A stretch of DNA of 64,000 bases from Kribbella catacumbae DSM 19601 (lineage in GTDB: Bacteria; Actinomycetota; Actinomycetes; Propionibacteriales; Kribbellaceae). The stretch lies in NCBI RefSeq assembly GCF_000372465.1, contig NZ_AQUZ01000010.1, positions 97,243-161,242 on the forward strand, in the 5' to 3' direction. The notes beneath the pieces are model-generated. The model was not told the DNA's origin. It saw only the letters and a list, made by a program, of their open reading frames with translations, and did not search any database. Position numbers and translations under genes: made by a program. Shown here piece by piece: positions 54,404 to 63,926 of this stretch (position 1 is the first letter of the stretch; every line of letters starts with the position of its first letter).

Positions 54404-56238
54404 CGGGTGCCTCCCTGGTACATCGACTCGACCAGTTCGGCGAAGGTGTCGGAGACGGCGCTGCGCTTGACCTTCATGGTCGCGGTCAGCTCGCCGTCCT
54501 CGTGGTCGAGCAACTTCGGCAGCATCCGGAACCGCTTGACCTGCTCGGCCGCGGCGAACCGTGCGTTCACCTCGTCGACGACGCCTTGGACGAGCGCGAT
54601 CACCTCGGGCTTCGAGGACAGATCGTGGTACGTCGAGTACGGCAGCCGGTGCACCTGGGCCCAGTGGCCGACGGTGTCCGGCTCGATCCCGATCAGCGCG
54701 GTCAGGTACTTGCGCCGGTCGCCGATCACCACCGCCTCCTTGATGTACGGCGAGGCCTTCAGCGCGTTCTCCAGTTCGGACGGCGCGACGTTCTTACCGC
54801 CGGCGGTGATGATCAGGTCCTTCATCCGGTCGGTGATCCGCAGATGGGTGCCGTCGACCCACTCCCCCACGTCGCCGGTGTGCAACCAGCCGTCCGGGTC
54901 GATCATCCGCGCGGTCGCCTCCGGGTCGTGCCAGTAGCCCGCGAAGGTGCCCGGGTGCCGGGTGAGGATCTCGCCGGTGGTCTCGTCGATCCGCAGTTCG
55001 GATCCCTCGTGCGGCTCGCCGACCGTGCCGACCTTGACCCTGCCCGGACGGTTCGCGGTGGCGACGGCCGAGTTCTCGGTCATCCCGTACACCTCGTGCA
55101 TCGGGAGTCCCAACCCCATCAAGAAGCGCAGTACTTCGGGTGCGATCGGCGCGGCACCCGAGGCGGCGTACCGGACCTTGCGGAGGCCTGTCCGGTCCAT
55201 CAATGCCCGGTAGCAGAGCACGTAGCCGACTGCATAGACCAGCCGGGACGCCGGCGTGTGCTTGCCGCCGTTGGCGGCGAGGGTCTCGCCGATCCAGTCC
55301 GCCCGGCGCAACCAGTACCCGCCGATCTTCCGCTTCAGCCAGGTCGCCGACCCGACCCGGATCTGGACGCCGGCCGTGATCTTCTCCCAGATCCTCGGTA
55401 CGCCGAACAGGACCGTCGGCTGCACCTCGTACAGATTGGTGGTGACCGTCTCGATCGACTCGGCGAAGTGCACGGTGACCCCGGCGCCGGCGCCGAACCA
55501 GCAGCTGAAGACCCGCTCGGCCACGTGACACAGCGGCAGGTACGACAGCACGCAGTCCTTGTGCGACGGCGGCGGCGAGGTGAAGCCACCCTGCTCGACG
55601 AGCTCCCGGATGGCGTAGTCGACGTTGGCCACCGTCAGCATCACACCCTTGGGCGGCCCGGTGGTGCCCGACGTGTAGACCAGGGTCGCCACGTCGTCCG
55701 GGCCGGCGCCGGCCATCCGGTCCTGCACCGCCTCGGGATGCGCCTCACGGTGCTCATTGCCCAGGGCAAGGAAGTCCGGCCAGGCCAGCAGCCGCGGATC
55801 GTCGTACCGGTGCCTGATGCCGCGAGGCTCGACGAAGACGATGCGCTCGAGATCGGGGAGTTCGCCGGCGACGGCCAGGGCTTTGTCGACCTGCTCCTGG
55901 TCCTCCGCGATCAGCACCCGGGTACCGGAATGGCGAAGCAGGTAGGCGACTTCGGCGGCCGGGTTGGTCGGGTAGAGGCCGACCGTCACGGCCCGCACCG
56001 AGACCGAGCCGACGTCGGTGTAGAGCCACTCCCGCCTGTTCTCCGAGTGGATCGCCACCCGATCCCCCGGCTCGATGCCGAGGGCAAGCAAAGCGTGGCC
56101 GACGAGCTCAGCGGTGTACCAGTACTGCGACCAGCTGACCTGTTGCCACAGGCCCATATCCTTCTCCCGCAGGGCGATCACGTTCGGCGTCGCGATCGCC
56201 CGGTCCCGCACCCTGGTGGCAATCGTCGCCGTGCTCAT
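54400..56238 (-). CDS. AMP-forming long-chain-type acyl-CoA synthetase embedded in the Liv operon
   Basis: 612 residues from the ATG at 56238 (ATGA with the livG stop). Adenylate-forming enzyme: P-loop VYTSGTTGPPKGVML, A5-type YGMTENSAV, A7 WLHTGDVGEW, A8 RMKDLIITAGGKNVAPSELE and the catalytic Lys near TATMKVKRS. The FAD15-like layout suggests a fatty or arylalkanoic acid. Location between livG and livH, overlapping both, says that imported substrate is activated to its CoA ester on entry. Confidence 0.9.
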   Translation of the reverse strand: MSTATIATRVRDRAIATPNVIALREKDMGLWQQVSWSQYWYTAELVGHALLALGIEPGDRVAIHSENRREWLYTDVGSVSVRAVTVGLYPTNPAAEVAYLLRHSGTRVLIAEDQEQVDKALAVAGELPDLERIVFVEPRGIRHRYDDPRLLAWPDFLALGNEHREAHPEAVQDRMAGAGPDDVATLVYTSGTTGPPKGVMLTVANVDYAIRELVEQGGFTSPPPSHKDCVLSYLPLCHVAERVFSCWFGAGAGVTVHFAESIETVTTNLYEVQPTVLFGVPRIWEKITAGVQIRVGSATWLKRKIGGYWLRRADWIGETLAANGGKHTPASRLVYAVGYVLCYRALMDRTGLRKVRYAASGAAPIAPEVLRFLMGLGLPMHEVYGMTENSAVATANRPGRVKVGTVGEPHEGSELRIDETTGEILTRHPGTFAGYWHDPEATARMIDPDGWLHTGDVGEWVDGTHLRITDRMKDLIITAGGKNVAPSELENALKASPYIKEAVVIGDRRKYLTALIGIEPDTVGHWAQVHRLPYSTYHDLSSKPEVIALVQGVVDEVNARFAAAEQVKRFRMLPKLLDHEDGELTATMKVKRSAVSDTFAELVESMYQGGTR

Positions 56239-57017
56239 GCCCGCTCCACAATCCGGTGTTCTTCGCCCAGGTAGGCGCGCACCACGTCGGGATCGGCTGC
56301 GACCTCCTGCGGCTTGCCGGTCCGGATCGGGCGGCCGAAGTCGACCACCATGATCCGGTCGGCCAGGTCCATCACCAGGCCCATGTCGTGCTCGACCATC
56401 ACCATCGGCAGGCCCAGCTCGTCGCGGATGTCGAGAATGAACCGGGCCATGTCCTCGGTCTCCTCCAGGTTCATCCCGGCCACCGGTTCGTCGAGCAGCA
56501 GCAGCTTCGGCTCCGAGGCGAGCGCCCGGCCGAGCTCCACCCGCTTCTGGACGCCGTACGGGAGCAGGCCGACCGGCATCCGCCGCCACTGCGCGAGTTC
56601 GAGGAAATCGACGATCTCCTCGACCGCCCGCCGGTTGGCGAACTCGTTCCGGCGGGCCTTGCCCAGCCAGCCGAGCGCGGCCAGTACGCCGTACGGGTGG
56701 TGGTGATGGCGGCCGAGCATCAGGTTGTCGAGCACCGTCAGGTTCGAGAACAGCTCGATGTTCTGGAAGGTCCGGGCGATCCCGAGCCGCGCGATCGCGT
56801 GCGGACGCAGGCCGAGCAGCTCCTGGTCGCCGAATCGGACCGAGCCTCGCTGCGGCCGGTAGACGCCCGAGAGCACATTGAAGATCGAGGTCTTGCCGGC
56901 GCCGTTCGGGCCGATCACGGCGAACAGTTCGCCGGCTTCGACGGTGAAGCTCACGCCGTTCAGCGCGGTCACGCCGGAGAACTCGAGCAGCACGTCGTCG
57001 AACGTCAGCACCTTCAC
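56235..57017 (-). CDS. livG: Branched-chain-type ABC transporter ATPase, LivG-like
   Basis: 260 residues. Walker A GPNGAGKTS, signature GVQKRVELG (LSGG replaced by YGVQ, often seen in LivG proteins of this subtype), Walker B KLLLLDEPVAGMN, H-loop VEHDMG. The start at GTG 57017 is chosen because it shares GTGA with the livF stop, as at the other junctions here; a GTG three codons upstream is possible. Confidence 0.92.
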   Translation of the reverse strand: MKVLTFDDVLLEFSGVTALNGVSFTVEAGELFAVIGPNGAGKTSIFNVLSGVYRPQRGSVRFGDQELLGLRPHAIARLGIARTFQNIELFSNLTVLDNLMLGRHHHHPYGVLAALGWLGKARRNEFANRRAVEEIVDFLELAQWRRMPVGLLPYGVQKRVELGRALASEPKLLLLDEPVAGMNLEETEDMARFILDIRDELGLPMVMVEHDMGLVMDLADRIMVVDFGRPIRTGKPQEVAADPDVVRAYLGEEHRIVERA

Positions 57018-57799
57018 GACAACCACCGCTTCCGGCGCCGGTAGTGCTTCACGTCGCGGAAGGATCTGGAGCCGCCCTCGGCGCCGAGGCCGAGATAGAA
57101 CTCGCGGACGTCGCCGTCGTTCAGCAATTCCGCGGCCGGCTTGTCCATCACCATCGCGCCGTTCTCCAGCACGTAGCCGTGTTCGGCGATCGACAGCGCC
57201 ATCGCTGCGTTCTGCTCGACCAGCAGCACGGTGGTACCGGCGGCGTTGATCTCGACGATCACGTCCCGGATCTGCTGCACGATCATCGGCGCCAGGCCGA
57301 GACTCGGCTCGTCCATCAGTAAGTACCGCGGATCCGACATCAGCGCCCGGCCGATCGCCAGCATCTGCTGCTCGCCGCCGGACAGGTAGCCGGCCGTCTT
57401 GCGCTGCCGCTCGGCCAGCACCGGGAACAGTTGGTAGGTCCGGTCGAGATTCGCCTTCAGCGACCGGGGGGCGACATGCCCGCCGACGCGCAGGTTCTCC
57501 TCGACTGTCAGGTCGGCGAGGATCCGCCGGCCCTCCATCACCTGTTTGATGCCCAGGGCAGCTATCCGGCTGGCGCCCAAGCCGTGGATGGGTTCGCCGT
57601 CGAGGGTGATCGTGCCACGGCGTACCTCACCGTCGTGCACGTCCAGCAAGCCGGAGATGGCCCGCAACAGCGTGGACTTGCCGGCCCCGTTGGCCCCGAG
57701 CAGGGCAACGATCTGCCCCTGCGGGACCTCGAGGCTGACGCCTCGGAGTACCAGCATCACGTCGTCGTAGACAACCTCGAGATTCGTCGCTGCCAGCAA
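57014..57799 (-). CDS. livF: Branched-chain-type ABC transporter ATPase, LivF-like
   Basis: About 261 residues. Walker A GANGAGKST, signature YLSGGEQQM, Walker B YLLMDEPSLGL, H-loop LVEQN (Gln-Asn, normal for LivF). The likely start is a TTG at 57799 with AGGAGG 6 bases upstream; a TTG ten codons earlier lacks a site. First gene of livF-livG-acs-livH-livM-livK. Confidence 0.9.
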   Translation of the reverse strand: MLAATNLEVVYDDVMLVLRGVSLEVPQGQIVALLGANGAGKSTLLRAISGLLDVHDGEVRRGTITLDGEPIHGLGASRIAALGIKQVMEGRRILADLTVEENLRVGGHVAPRSLKANLDRTYQLFPVLAERQRKTAGYLSGGEQQMLAIGRALMSDPRYLLMDEPSLGLAPMIVQQIRDVIVEINAAGTTVLLVEQNAAMALSIAEHGYVLENGAMVMDKPAAELLNDGDVREFYLGLGAEGGSRSFRDVKHYRRRKRWLS

Positions 57800-58012
57800 G
57801 TCCGGCCTCCTGGATCCCCAAGGTTCCAACCGTCCTGGCGAGTGAGTGTGACAGCCCCGATGTCATCTACGGAAGAGTTCCGCCCCGAAAATCGGACGCC
57901 GCTCCCCAAACTGTGATCGAGCTGAATCCTCTGCCTGAGTACGCGTTTGAGGCAGGACAGGAGCAAACGACGAAACGTCGTCGTACACAGGCCCGAGGAA
58001 GACGACCGGCCC
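57800..58012. other. Upstream region of the Liv operon
   Basis: No gene. It should hold the operon promoter. I see GACATCGGGG-like and AAAC-containing patches but nothing I can defend as -35/-10 or operator. A small hairpin-like GACGACGAAACGTCGTC motif lies near 57968-57982 (ACGACGAAACGTCGT core). Confidence 0.35.
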
Positions 58013-58103
58013 CGGACCGCCACCACTACCAAACCCCGGCCCCACCCCTCGACACGCCGAGGGCAAGCGCTTGCTCGCGAGGTTCGACAGTGGTGGCCGT
58101 CCG
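58013..58103 (+). repeat. Family-2 inverted repeat element, copy B
   Basis: 91 bp beginning CGGACCGCCACCACTACCAA and ending AGTGGTGGCCGTCCG; the terminal 22-mers pair with 4 mismatches. The interior holds GGCAAGCGCTTGCTCGCGAG, including the palindrome GCAAGCGCTTGC, and matches copy A read in reverse. It lies between the end of the his-linked YciI gene and the Liv operon start. Confidence 0.85.
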
Positions 58104-58137
58104 CCCCGCAAGCGGATCCCGTTCGTGAGCAGGTCGT

Positions 58138-58155
58138 CGCTGGCCGTGACCAGCG
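58138..58155 (-). terminator. Short hairpin after the YciI-domain gene
   Basis: CGCTGG-CCGTGA-CCAGCG, a 6-bp stem directly beyond the stop at 58157. Weak and without a U-tract; a possible end of the his transcript. Confidence 0.3.
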
Positions 58156-58156
58156 T

Positions 58157-58696
58157 TTACGAGCGGCCGCCGCGTTGCCAGCGGCGTGCGGTGATCACCA
58201 TCGCCGATTCATCGTTCAACTGGTCGGCGACCGGCGAGACGATGCCCGCCGCTTCCTCCGGCAGAGCGGTGAGAGCTGCGACGAGTCCGACGGACTTGGC
58301 TCCGTCGTCGTCGACGAGCAGCGCCAGGAAGCTCAACTGGCCGTCCGCGAGCTGCGGGCTGACCGCCTCGACCGGCGCCCACTCCGCGGTCACCAGCGTC
58401 CGCGGTGCGTCGTCCGTCCGGTTGACCAGTACGACGGCCCGCACCACCGTCAGTGGCTCGTAGAAGCCAGCCGACCAGTAGGGCTCCTCGTACGCGAACC
58501 GCTCCGCAGCGGCGCGATCGTCCACGTCGACGACATGGACGCTCCCCGTATGGTCCTCGCCGTCGCCGGACAGCGTCGGCCCACGAAGGATCAGCCGATC
58601 GGCGTACTGATCCATGTAGGACCAGTGCGCCTCCGCGTTCTCGATCAGCCCGGCCAGGACCTCAGGCTTGTCATCGCCCTGGACGTAGAACGGCAC
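58157..58696 (-). CDS. YciI-domain protein at the end of the his operon
   Basis: 179 residues. Residues 1-95 form a YciI (dimeric ferredoxin-like) domain: a beta start (MPFYVQGDD), AEAHWSYMDQYADRLILRGPTL, then VHVVDVDDRAAAERFAYEEPYWSAGFYE. The C-terminal 80 residues are an extra domain I do not recognise (TLVTAEWAPVEAVSPQLADG). The GTG start shares one base with the hisH stop (TAGTG), so it is cotranslated with hisH. A histidine-related role is only implied by position. Confidence 0.75.
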   Translation of the reverse strand: MPFYVQGDDKPEVLAGLIENAEAHWSYMDQYADRLILRGPTLSGDGEDHTGSVHVVDVDDRAAAERFAYEEPYWSAGFYEPLTVVRAVVLVNRTDDAPRTLVTAEWAPVEAVSPQLADGQLSFLALLVDDDGAKSVGLVAALTALPEEAAGIVSPVADQLNDESAMVITARRWQRGGRS

Positions 58697-59337
58697 TACA
58701 GCGACCGGACCCAGTTGGCGAGCAACTCCGCGCCCGCGTCACCCGACTTCTCCGGGTGGAACTGGGTCGCGGTCAGCGGCCCGTTCTCGACCGCGGCGAC
58801 AAACCGGTCTCCGCCGTACGTCGTCCAGGTGACGGTCGGCGTGACGGAGGCCCGGGTGTCCGTGAGCTGCCATTCGCGGACGCCGTACGAGTGAACGAAG
58901 TAGAAGCGTTCCTTCTCGATCCCCTCGAACAGCTTGGTCGCGCCATCCACCTCGACCGTGTTCCAGCCCATGTGCGGAACGGGCTCCGCGCCGGTGGGCT
59001 GGAGTCGCTCGACCACTCCGGGCCACTGCTCGCAGCCTTCGGTCTCGACGCCGTGTTCGATGCCTTTGGCAAACAAAATCTGCATGCCGACGCAGATGCC
59101 CAGCACCGGCCGGCCGCCCGTCAGCCGGCGGTCGACGATGTCGTCGCCCCGGACCGCCTTCAGCCCGGTCATACAAGCCTCGAAAGCGCCGACGCCGGGG
59201 ACCAGCAGCCCGTCGGCGTTCAGCGCTTCGTCGAAGTCCGCGGTGACGGTAACGTCGGCGCCGACCCGCTGCAGCGCGCGCTCGCCGGAGCGGATGTTGC
59301 CTGAGCCGTAGTCGAGCAGGACGACCTTCTTGCTCAC
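58696..59337 (-). CDS. hisH: Imidazole glycerol phosphate synthase glutaminase subunit
   Basis: 213 residues, class-I glutaminase. DYGSGNIRS at the start, nucleophilic Cys in [10 protein letters not shown], and His/Glu in [10 protein letters not shown]. Delivers ammonia to HisF for ring closure. hisF itself is not in the window. The start overlaps the hisB stop by 4 bases. Confidence 0.96.
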   Translation of the reverse strand: MSKKVVLLDYGSGNIRSGERALQRVGADVTVTADFDEALNADGLLVPGVGAFEACMTGLKAVRGDDIVDRRLTGGRPVLGICVGMQILFAKGIEHGVETEGCEQWPGVVERLQPTGAEPVPHMGWNTVEVDGATKLFEGIEKERFYFVHSYGVREWQLTDTRASVTPTVTWTTYGGDRFVAAVENGPLTATQFHPEKSGDAGAELLANWVRSL

Positions 59338-59933
59338 AGGGCGCCCTTGGTCGAGGGGATGCCCGGCTGCCGCGGATCGAGCTCGGCAGCGTCCCGGAGC
59401 GCCCGGGCGAACGCCTTGAACTGCGCCTCGACGATGTGGTGCGGATCGCGGCCGGACAGCACCCGGATGTGGATGCAGATCGCGGCGTTGAACGCGAGCG
59501 TCTCGAAGACGTGCTGGGTCAGCGAGCCGGCGTAGTCGCCACCGATGATCGCGTAGACCTGACCGTCGGGCTCGCCCGTGTGGACGCAGTACGGGCGGCC
59601 GGACAGGTCGACCGTGCAGTGCACGAGCGCCTCGTCCAGCGGCACGGTCGCGTCGCCGAAGCGGCGGATCCCGCGCTTGTCACCCAGAGCCTGCTTCAAC
59701 GCTTGGCCGATGCCGATCGCGGTGTCCTCGACGGTGTGGTGCGCGTCGATCTCGAGGTCGCCGACCGTGTTCACGTGCAGGTCGAGCAGAGCGTGCTTGG
59801 CCAGCGCGTTGAGCATGTGGTCGTAGAAGCCGACGCCGGTGGAGATGTCGGCGCGCCCGGTGCCGTCGAGGTCGAGCTCGACGAGCACCTTGGACTCGCT
59901 GGTCTCCCGGTCGACCCGGGCCGTCCTAGTCAT
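59334..59933 (-). CDS. hisB: Imidazoleglycerol-phosphate dehydratase
   Basis: 199 residues, monofunctional form. Metal-binding repeats [17 protein letters not shown] and DAHHTVED, then [15 protein letters not shown] segments. Makes imidazole acetol phosphate, the HisC substrate. Overlaps hisC by 4 bases. Confidence 0.96.
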   Translation of the reverse strand: MTRTARVDRETSESKVLVELDLDGTGRADISTGVGFYDHMLNALAKHALLDLHVNTVGDLEIDAHHTVEDTAIGIGQALKQALGDKRGIRRFGDATVPLDEALVHCTVDLSGRPYCVHTGEPDGQVYAIIGGDYAGSLTQHVFETLAFNAAICIHIRVLSGRDPHHIVEAQFKAFARALRDAAELDPRQPGIPSTKGAL

Positions 59934-61048
59934 GATGACCTTCCTAGATCAGTCTTGAGCACCTTCTCCAGCGAGGCCCGGAACGCGGCCATCTCGGCGC
60001 CGGTGCCGATCGACACCCGCAGCCAGCCGTTGGGTCCGGTCTCCCGGATCAGTACGCCGTCGTCCAGCAGCGACTGCCAGACCGCGTGCCGATCGGCGAA
60101 GGTGCCGAAGAGTACGAAGTTCGCATCCGAATCGACCGCGCGCAACCCCTGTGCCCGCAGCCAATCCACGGTCTCATCGCGCTCGGTCCGCAGTTGCTCG
60201 ACCCGGCCGAGCAACTCGTCGGAATGCCGCAGCGCCGCCCGCGCGACCGCCTGAGTGACGGCCGACAGGTGGTACGGCAACCGAACGATGCGCAGGGCAT
60301 CGACCAGTTGCTTGCTCGCGGCAAGGTAACCGACCCGCGCTCCGGCCAGCGCGAACGCCTTGGAGGTCGTCCGGGCCACCGCCAGATTGGGGTACGACGG
60401 CAACAACGTGACCGCGCTCGGCGTACCGGTACGGCGGAACTCGGCATACGCCTCGTCCACCACGAGGACTGCCCCCATCCCCGCTGTCCGGGCGGCGACC
60501 GCCTCGATCAGCTGGATCGGCAGCGCAGTACCGGTCGGGTTGTTGGGTGAGGCAAGCAGTACGACGGATGGCCGGTGTCGCGAGATCGCCGCGAGCGCCT
60601 TGCTCTGGTCGAGGGTGAAGTCCTCGGAGCGTCGGCCGGTGACCCAGTTGGTGTTCGTGTCGCGGGCGTACTCCGGGTACATCGAGTACGTCGGCGCGAA
60701 CGACAGCGCAGTACGGCCTGGTCCGCCGAAGGCCTGCAGCAGGTGCAACATCACCTCGTTGGAACCATTGGCCACCCACACCTGCTCGGCCGTGAGCTGA
60801 GCACCCGACTCACGACCCAGGTACGCCGCGAAGTCGGCGCGCAGGGCAAGGAACTCGCGGTCCGGGTAGCGGTTCAGCCCGCGGGCCGCCTCGGCCACCG
60901 ACGCGGTGATGTCCGCGACGGTCGCCTCGCTCGGCGGGTACGGGTTCTCGTTGACGTTGAGCAGGACGGGCACGTCCAGCTGCGGTGCGCCGTACGGCTC
61001 GAAGCTCTTCAGCTCGTCGCGGATCGGCAGCCCGTCGAAGCGCCCCAT
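59930..61048 (-). CDS. hisC: Histidinol-phosphate aminotransferase
   Basis: 372 residues from the ATG at 61048 (TGATG with hisD). Fold-type [11 protein letters not shown] near the start, [35 protein letters not shown], the PLP lysine in [16 protein letters not shown], and a conserved Arg in [12 protein letters not shown]. Longer upstream frames run into hisD and are not used. Confidence 0.96.
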   Translation of the reverse strand: MGRFDGLPIRDELKSFEPYGAPQLDVPVLLNVNENPYPPSEATVADITASVAEAARGLNRYPDREFLALRADFAAYLGRESGAQLTAEQVWVANGSNEVMLHLLQAFGGPGRTALSFAPTYSMYPEYARDTNTNWVTGRRSEDFTLDQSKALAAISRHRPSVVLLASPNNPTGTALPIQLIEAVAARTAGMGAVLVVDEAYAEFRRTGTPSAVTLLPSYPNLAVARTTSKAFALAGARVGYLAASKQLVDALRIVRLPYHLSAVTQAVARAALRHSDELLGRVEQLRTERDETVDWLRAQGLRAVDSDANFVLFGTFADRHAVWQSLLDDGVLIRETGPNGWLRVSIGTGAEMAAFRASLEKVLKTDLGRSS

Positions 61049-62370
61049 CAGGTCCCATCCTTGAAGCGGACCGACACCGCGGCACCGTGGGCCGGCAGGT
61101 CCTCGGCGTGCGCGAGCGCGACCACGTGCCCGGCGACCTCCTGCAAGGCCTCGCGGGTGTAGTTCACGACGTGCATCGCCTTCAGGAAGCTGCGCACGGA
61201 CAGGCCGGACGAGTGGCACGCACAGCCCGCGGTCGGGAGGACGTGGTTCGAGCCCGCGCAGTAGTCGCCCAGCGAGACCGGCGACCAGCCACCGACAAAG
61301 ATCGCGCCGGCGTTGCTGATCAGCAGGGCGCGCTCCTCCGCGTCGACCGTCTGGATCTCCAGGTGCTCGGCCGCATACGCATCGACGACCGCCGTACCCT
61401 GCTCCAGATCATCGACCAGTACTACGGCCGACTGCTGCCCGCCGAGCGCCTCGCTCACCCGCTCGTGGTGCTTGGTCCGCGGAACCTGGACGGCGAGCTC
61501 AGCCTCGACCGCGGCGGCCAGCGTCTCGCTCGGCGTGACCAGGACGCTCGCGGCCATCGGGTCGTGCTCTGCCTGGCTGATCAGGTCGGCGGCGACGTGC
61601 GCCGGATCGGCCGAATCATCAGCCAGTACTGCGATCTCGGTCGGCCCGGCCTCGGAGTCGATGCCCACCTCGCTCTGCACGAACCGCTTGGCCGCGACCA
61701 CGTAGATGTTGCCCGGACCGGTGACCAGGTTGACCTTGCGGCACCCCTCGAAGCCATACGCGAAGCCGGCGATCGCCTGCGCGCCACCGATCGCATAGAC
61801 CTCGTCGATCCCCAGCATCGCGCACACGGCGAGCACAGTCGGGTGCGGAAGACCCCCAAATTCCTTCTGAGGCGGCGATGCCAGGGCAAGGCTGGTGACC
61901 CCGGCAACCTGCGCCGGTACGACGTTCATCACCACGCTGGACGCGAGCGGCGCGCGGCCACCCGGAACGTAGAGCCCGACCCGCTGCACCGGCACCAGCC
62001 GCTGAGTCACCCGGCCACCGGCCGCGGGCTGCGACTCCACGTCGGTGCCGCGCTCGTCCTCGCTGACCTCGCGGACCCGCCGGATCGACTCCTCCAGCGC
62101 ACTGCGCACCGCCGGGTCGAGCTCCTCCAGGGCCGTCTTGAGCGCCTCGGCGGGGACCCGCGGGTCCTCCACCCGGACATGGTCGAACTTCTCGCCGTAC
62201 TCCCTGATCGCCTCGATCCCGCGATGACGGACGTCCAGGCAGATCGGTCGGACGACGTCGAGGGCGGCCTCAACGTCGAATACGGCTCGGGGGACCAGGT
62301 CATGGACGGCTTGGAGGTCAAGAACCTCTCCGGCTGCCACTCGGCCCCGCAGGTCGACGCGGCGAATCAT
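61048..62370 (-). CDS. hisD: Histidinol dehydrogenase
   Basis: 440 residues from the ATG at 62370. Oxidises histidinol to histidine with NAD and zinc. Diagnostic: [41 protein letters not shown], the zinc site [19 protein letters not shown], and SHVLPT-type [18 protein letters not shown]. First gene of hisDCBH; 148 bp separate it from the divergent LON-domain gene. Confidence 0.97.
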   Translation of the reverse strand: MIRRVDLRGRVAAGEVLDLQAVHDLVPRAVFDVEAALDVVRPICLDVRHRGIEAIREYGEKFDHVRVEDPRVPAEALKTALEELDPAVRSALEESIRRVREVSEDERGTDVESQPAAGGRVTQRLVPVQRVGLYVPGGRAPLASSVVMNVVPAQVAGVTSLALASPPQKEFGGLPHPTVLAVCAMLGIDEVYAIGGAQAIAGFAYGFEGCRKVNLVTGPGNIYVVAAKRFVQSEVGIDSEAGPTEIAVLADDSADPAHVAADLISQAEHDPMAASVLVTPSETLAAAVEAELAVQVPRTKHHERVSEALGGQQSAVVLVDDLEQGTAVVDAYAAEHLEIQTVDAEERALLISNAGAIFVGGWSPVSLGDYCAGSNHVLPTAGCACHSSGLSVRSFLKAMHVVNYTREALQEVAGHVVALAHAEDLPAHGAAVSVRFKDGT

Positions 62371-62505
62371 GACGCTCAGTCTACGGGCCACCCATGTCCC
62401 GCCCGCGCACTGTCCGCATGCTTGCCCCGTACCCCTGTCGGCGTTCACCCAGGTCAACTCCTGAGGCGACTGAAAGGCTGCACTTTCGAATGAGGTCGAA
62501 TGGCC

Positions 62506-62518
62506 TAGGCTCAACAGC
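62506..62518 (+). promoter_or_regulatory. -10 box for the leaderless LON-domain gene
   Basis: TAGGCT at 62506-62511 is 7 bases before the ATG at 62519, with no ribosome-binding site between. TTTCGA at 62484 (16-bp spacing) is a weak -35 candidate. This indicates a leaderless mRNA. Confidence 0.45.
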
Positions 62519-63187
62519 ATGGACTCCCGCCTGCCACTACTCACTGTCGAGACAGTGATCTTCCCCGGGCTGGTGCTCCCGATTCCCGTCACGGACGTCC
62601 AGGGACGATCGGTGATCCGTGACCTGGTCGAGAACGGGGGCGAGATGGCCTGTGGCGCGGTGGCGGTCCGCGACGGCTACGAGCTCGGCGACCGGGTGTT
62701 CCGGTCGCTCTACGGCACCGGTTGCGCGGCGACCATCTCCGAGATCTCCCTGGACGTCGATGACGACGGCCCGGTCGAGATCACCCTGACCGGCAACCGC
62801 CGCTTCAAGGTCGCCGAGCTCGACAGCGGCGGCGACTACCTGGTCGCCGACGTCGAATGGCTCGACGAGGAGCCCGGCGACGACCCCCTCGGTACTGCGA
62901 CCGTCGCAATCGAGCGCTTCCGCCGGTACGCCGCCGCCGTCACCGAGATCTCCCAGCCCGGCCTGCGAATCGGCGCCCTCCCCGACGACCCCAGCACCCT
63001 CTCGTACCTGATCTCGGCCGCGATGACCCTGGTCACCCCCGACCGCCAAAAACTGCTGGAAGCCGTCGACACCACCACCCGCCTGGCCCAGCTGGTCGGC
63101 CTCCTCGACAGCGAACTCTCCGCCATCAAAGCCCTACCGTCCCTCCCCGCGGCAGACCTGGCCTGGTCGGACCTGTCCCCGAACTGA
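62519..63187 (+). CDS. LON N-terminal (substrate-binding) domain protein
   Basis: 222 residues. A stand-alone [36 protein letters not shown] and [11 protein letters not shown], then [16 protein letters not shown], and a helical C-terminal half ending [16 protein letters not shown]. No ATPase or protease domain follows, so it is not Lon itself; such PUA-like proteins may be adaptors. Divergent from hisD. Confidence 0.88.
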   Translation: MDSRLPLLTVETVIFPGLVLPIPVTDVQGRSVIRDLVENGGEMACGAVAVRDGYELGDRVFRSLYGTGCAATISEISLDVDDDGPVEITLTGNRRFKVAELDSGGDYLVADVEWLDEEPGDDPLGTATVAIERFRRYAAAVTEISQPGLRIGALPDDPSTLSYLISAAMTLVTPDRQKLLEAVDTTTRLAQLVGLLDSELSAIKALPSLPAADLAWSDLSPN

Positions 63188-63261
63188 GATGGCCGAGGAA
63201 CATGGCAACCCGGCGTTCGGGAGTGGTAGAGAATTGAATCCCGGAGCGGTATGGTTTTGGT

Positions 63262-63498
63262 ATGAGCAAGCAGATCACTGTGCGGTTGCCGGATGAGCTC
63301 GTGGAGTTCATGGATCGGCTGGTGGATGACAACAAGGCGTCCAGCCGGGCGTCGGTGGTTGCGCGCGCGATGGAGCGGGAGCGGCGGCGGGAGCTGGCCG
63401 AGCGGGATGCGGCCATCCTGGCGGAGCACGGTGGGTACGCCGACCTCGACGGGCTGGCGGTCGCCGCCGGCGGGACTGTGCTGGCCGACCTCGACTGA
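63262..63498 (+). CDS. Ribbon-helix-helix antitoxin (MazE-like)
   Basis: 78 residues. The N-terminal RHH DNA-binding domain is KQITVRLPDELVEFMDRLVD with ASVVARAM as the second helix; the C-terminal tail (YADLDGLAVAAG) would wrap the toxin. TATGGT at 63250 is 6 bases from the ATG and no ribosome-binding site is seen, so translation may be leaderless. It shares TGATG with the toxin gene. Confidence 0.88.
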   Translation: MSKQITVRLPDELVEFMDRLVDDNKASSRASVVARAMERERRRELAERDAAILAEHGGYADLDGLAVAAGGTVLADLD

Positions 63499-63803
63499 TG
63501 CGGCCGCTGCACATCGCGCGGCTGGACAAGCCGCGCCCGGTCGTCGTGCTGACGCGTGAACTGATCCGCCCGCGACTGGCCAACGTCACCGTCGCGCCGA
63601 TCACGAGCACCATCCGCGGCCTGTCGACCGAAGTACTGGTCGGCGCCCAGAACGGCCTGGATCACCCCAGCGCGATCAGCTGCGACAACATCCAGACCAT
63701 CCCCAAGCTCCAGCTCGGCCGCCTGATCGGCTACCTCCTCCCCGCCCAGGAGGCCGCCCTGGCCGAGGCGATCACGCTTGCCTTCGACCTCGAGGGCCAC
63801 TAG
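63498..63803 (+). CDS. MazF/PemK-family mRNA interferase toxin
   Basis: 101 residues. IARLDKPRPVVVLTREL, then VAPITSTIRGLSTEV, the conserved loop with the catalytic Thr and Arg, and SAISCDNIQTI. Cuts mRNA at short motifs when the antitoxin is lost; the recognition site cannot be read from sequence. Coupled to the antitoxin by a one-base overlap. Confidence 0.9.
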   Translation: MRPLHIARLDKPRPVVVLTRELIRPRLANVTVAPITSTIRGLSTEVLVGAQNGLDHPSAISCDNIQTIPKLQLGRLIGYLLPAQEAALAEAITLAFDLEGH

Positions 63804-63836
63804 CCCAGCCCGGGCCGAGGTGGTCGCCTAGCGCAA

Positions 63837-63926
63837 CGGATGGCCATGCATACCCAACTCGGCCGGCAAGCGATTACCTCGGCGTGTCGGCGCAGCCGGG
63901 TCGGGTGGTGCGTGCGTGGCGGTCCG
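63837..63926 (-). repeat. Family-2 inverted repeat element, copy C (diverged)
   Basis: Read on the minus strand it begins CGGACCGCCACGCACGCACC and contains CGACACGCCGAGGTAATCGC, clearly related to copy B (CGACACGCCGAGGGCAAGCG). The opposite end reads CGGATGGCCATGC on the plus strand. The ends pair with several mismatches. It starts 34 bp after the toxin stop. Confidence 0.65.
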
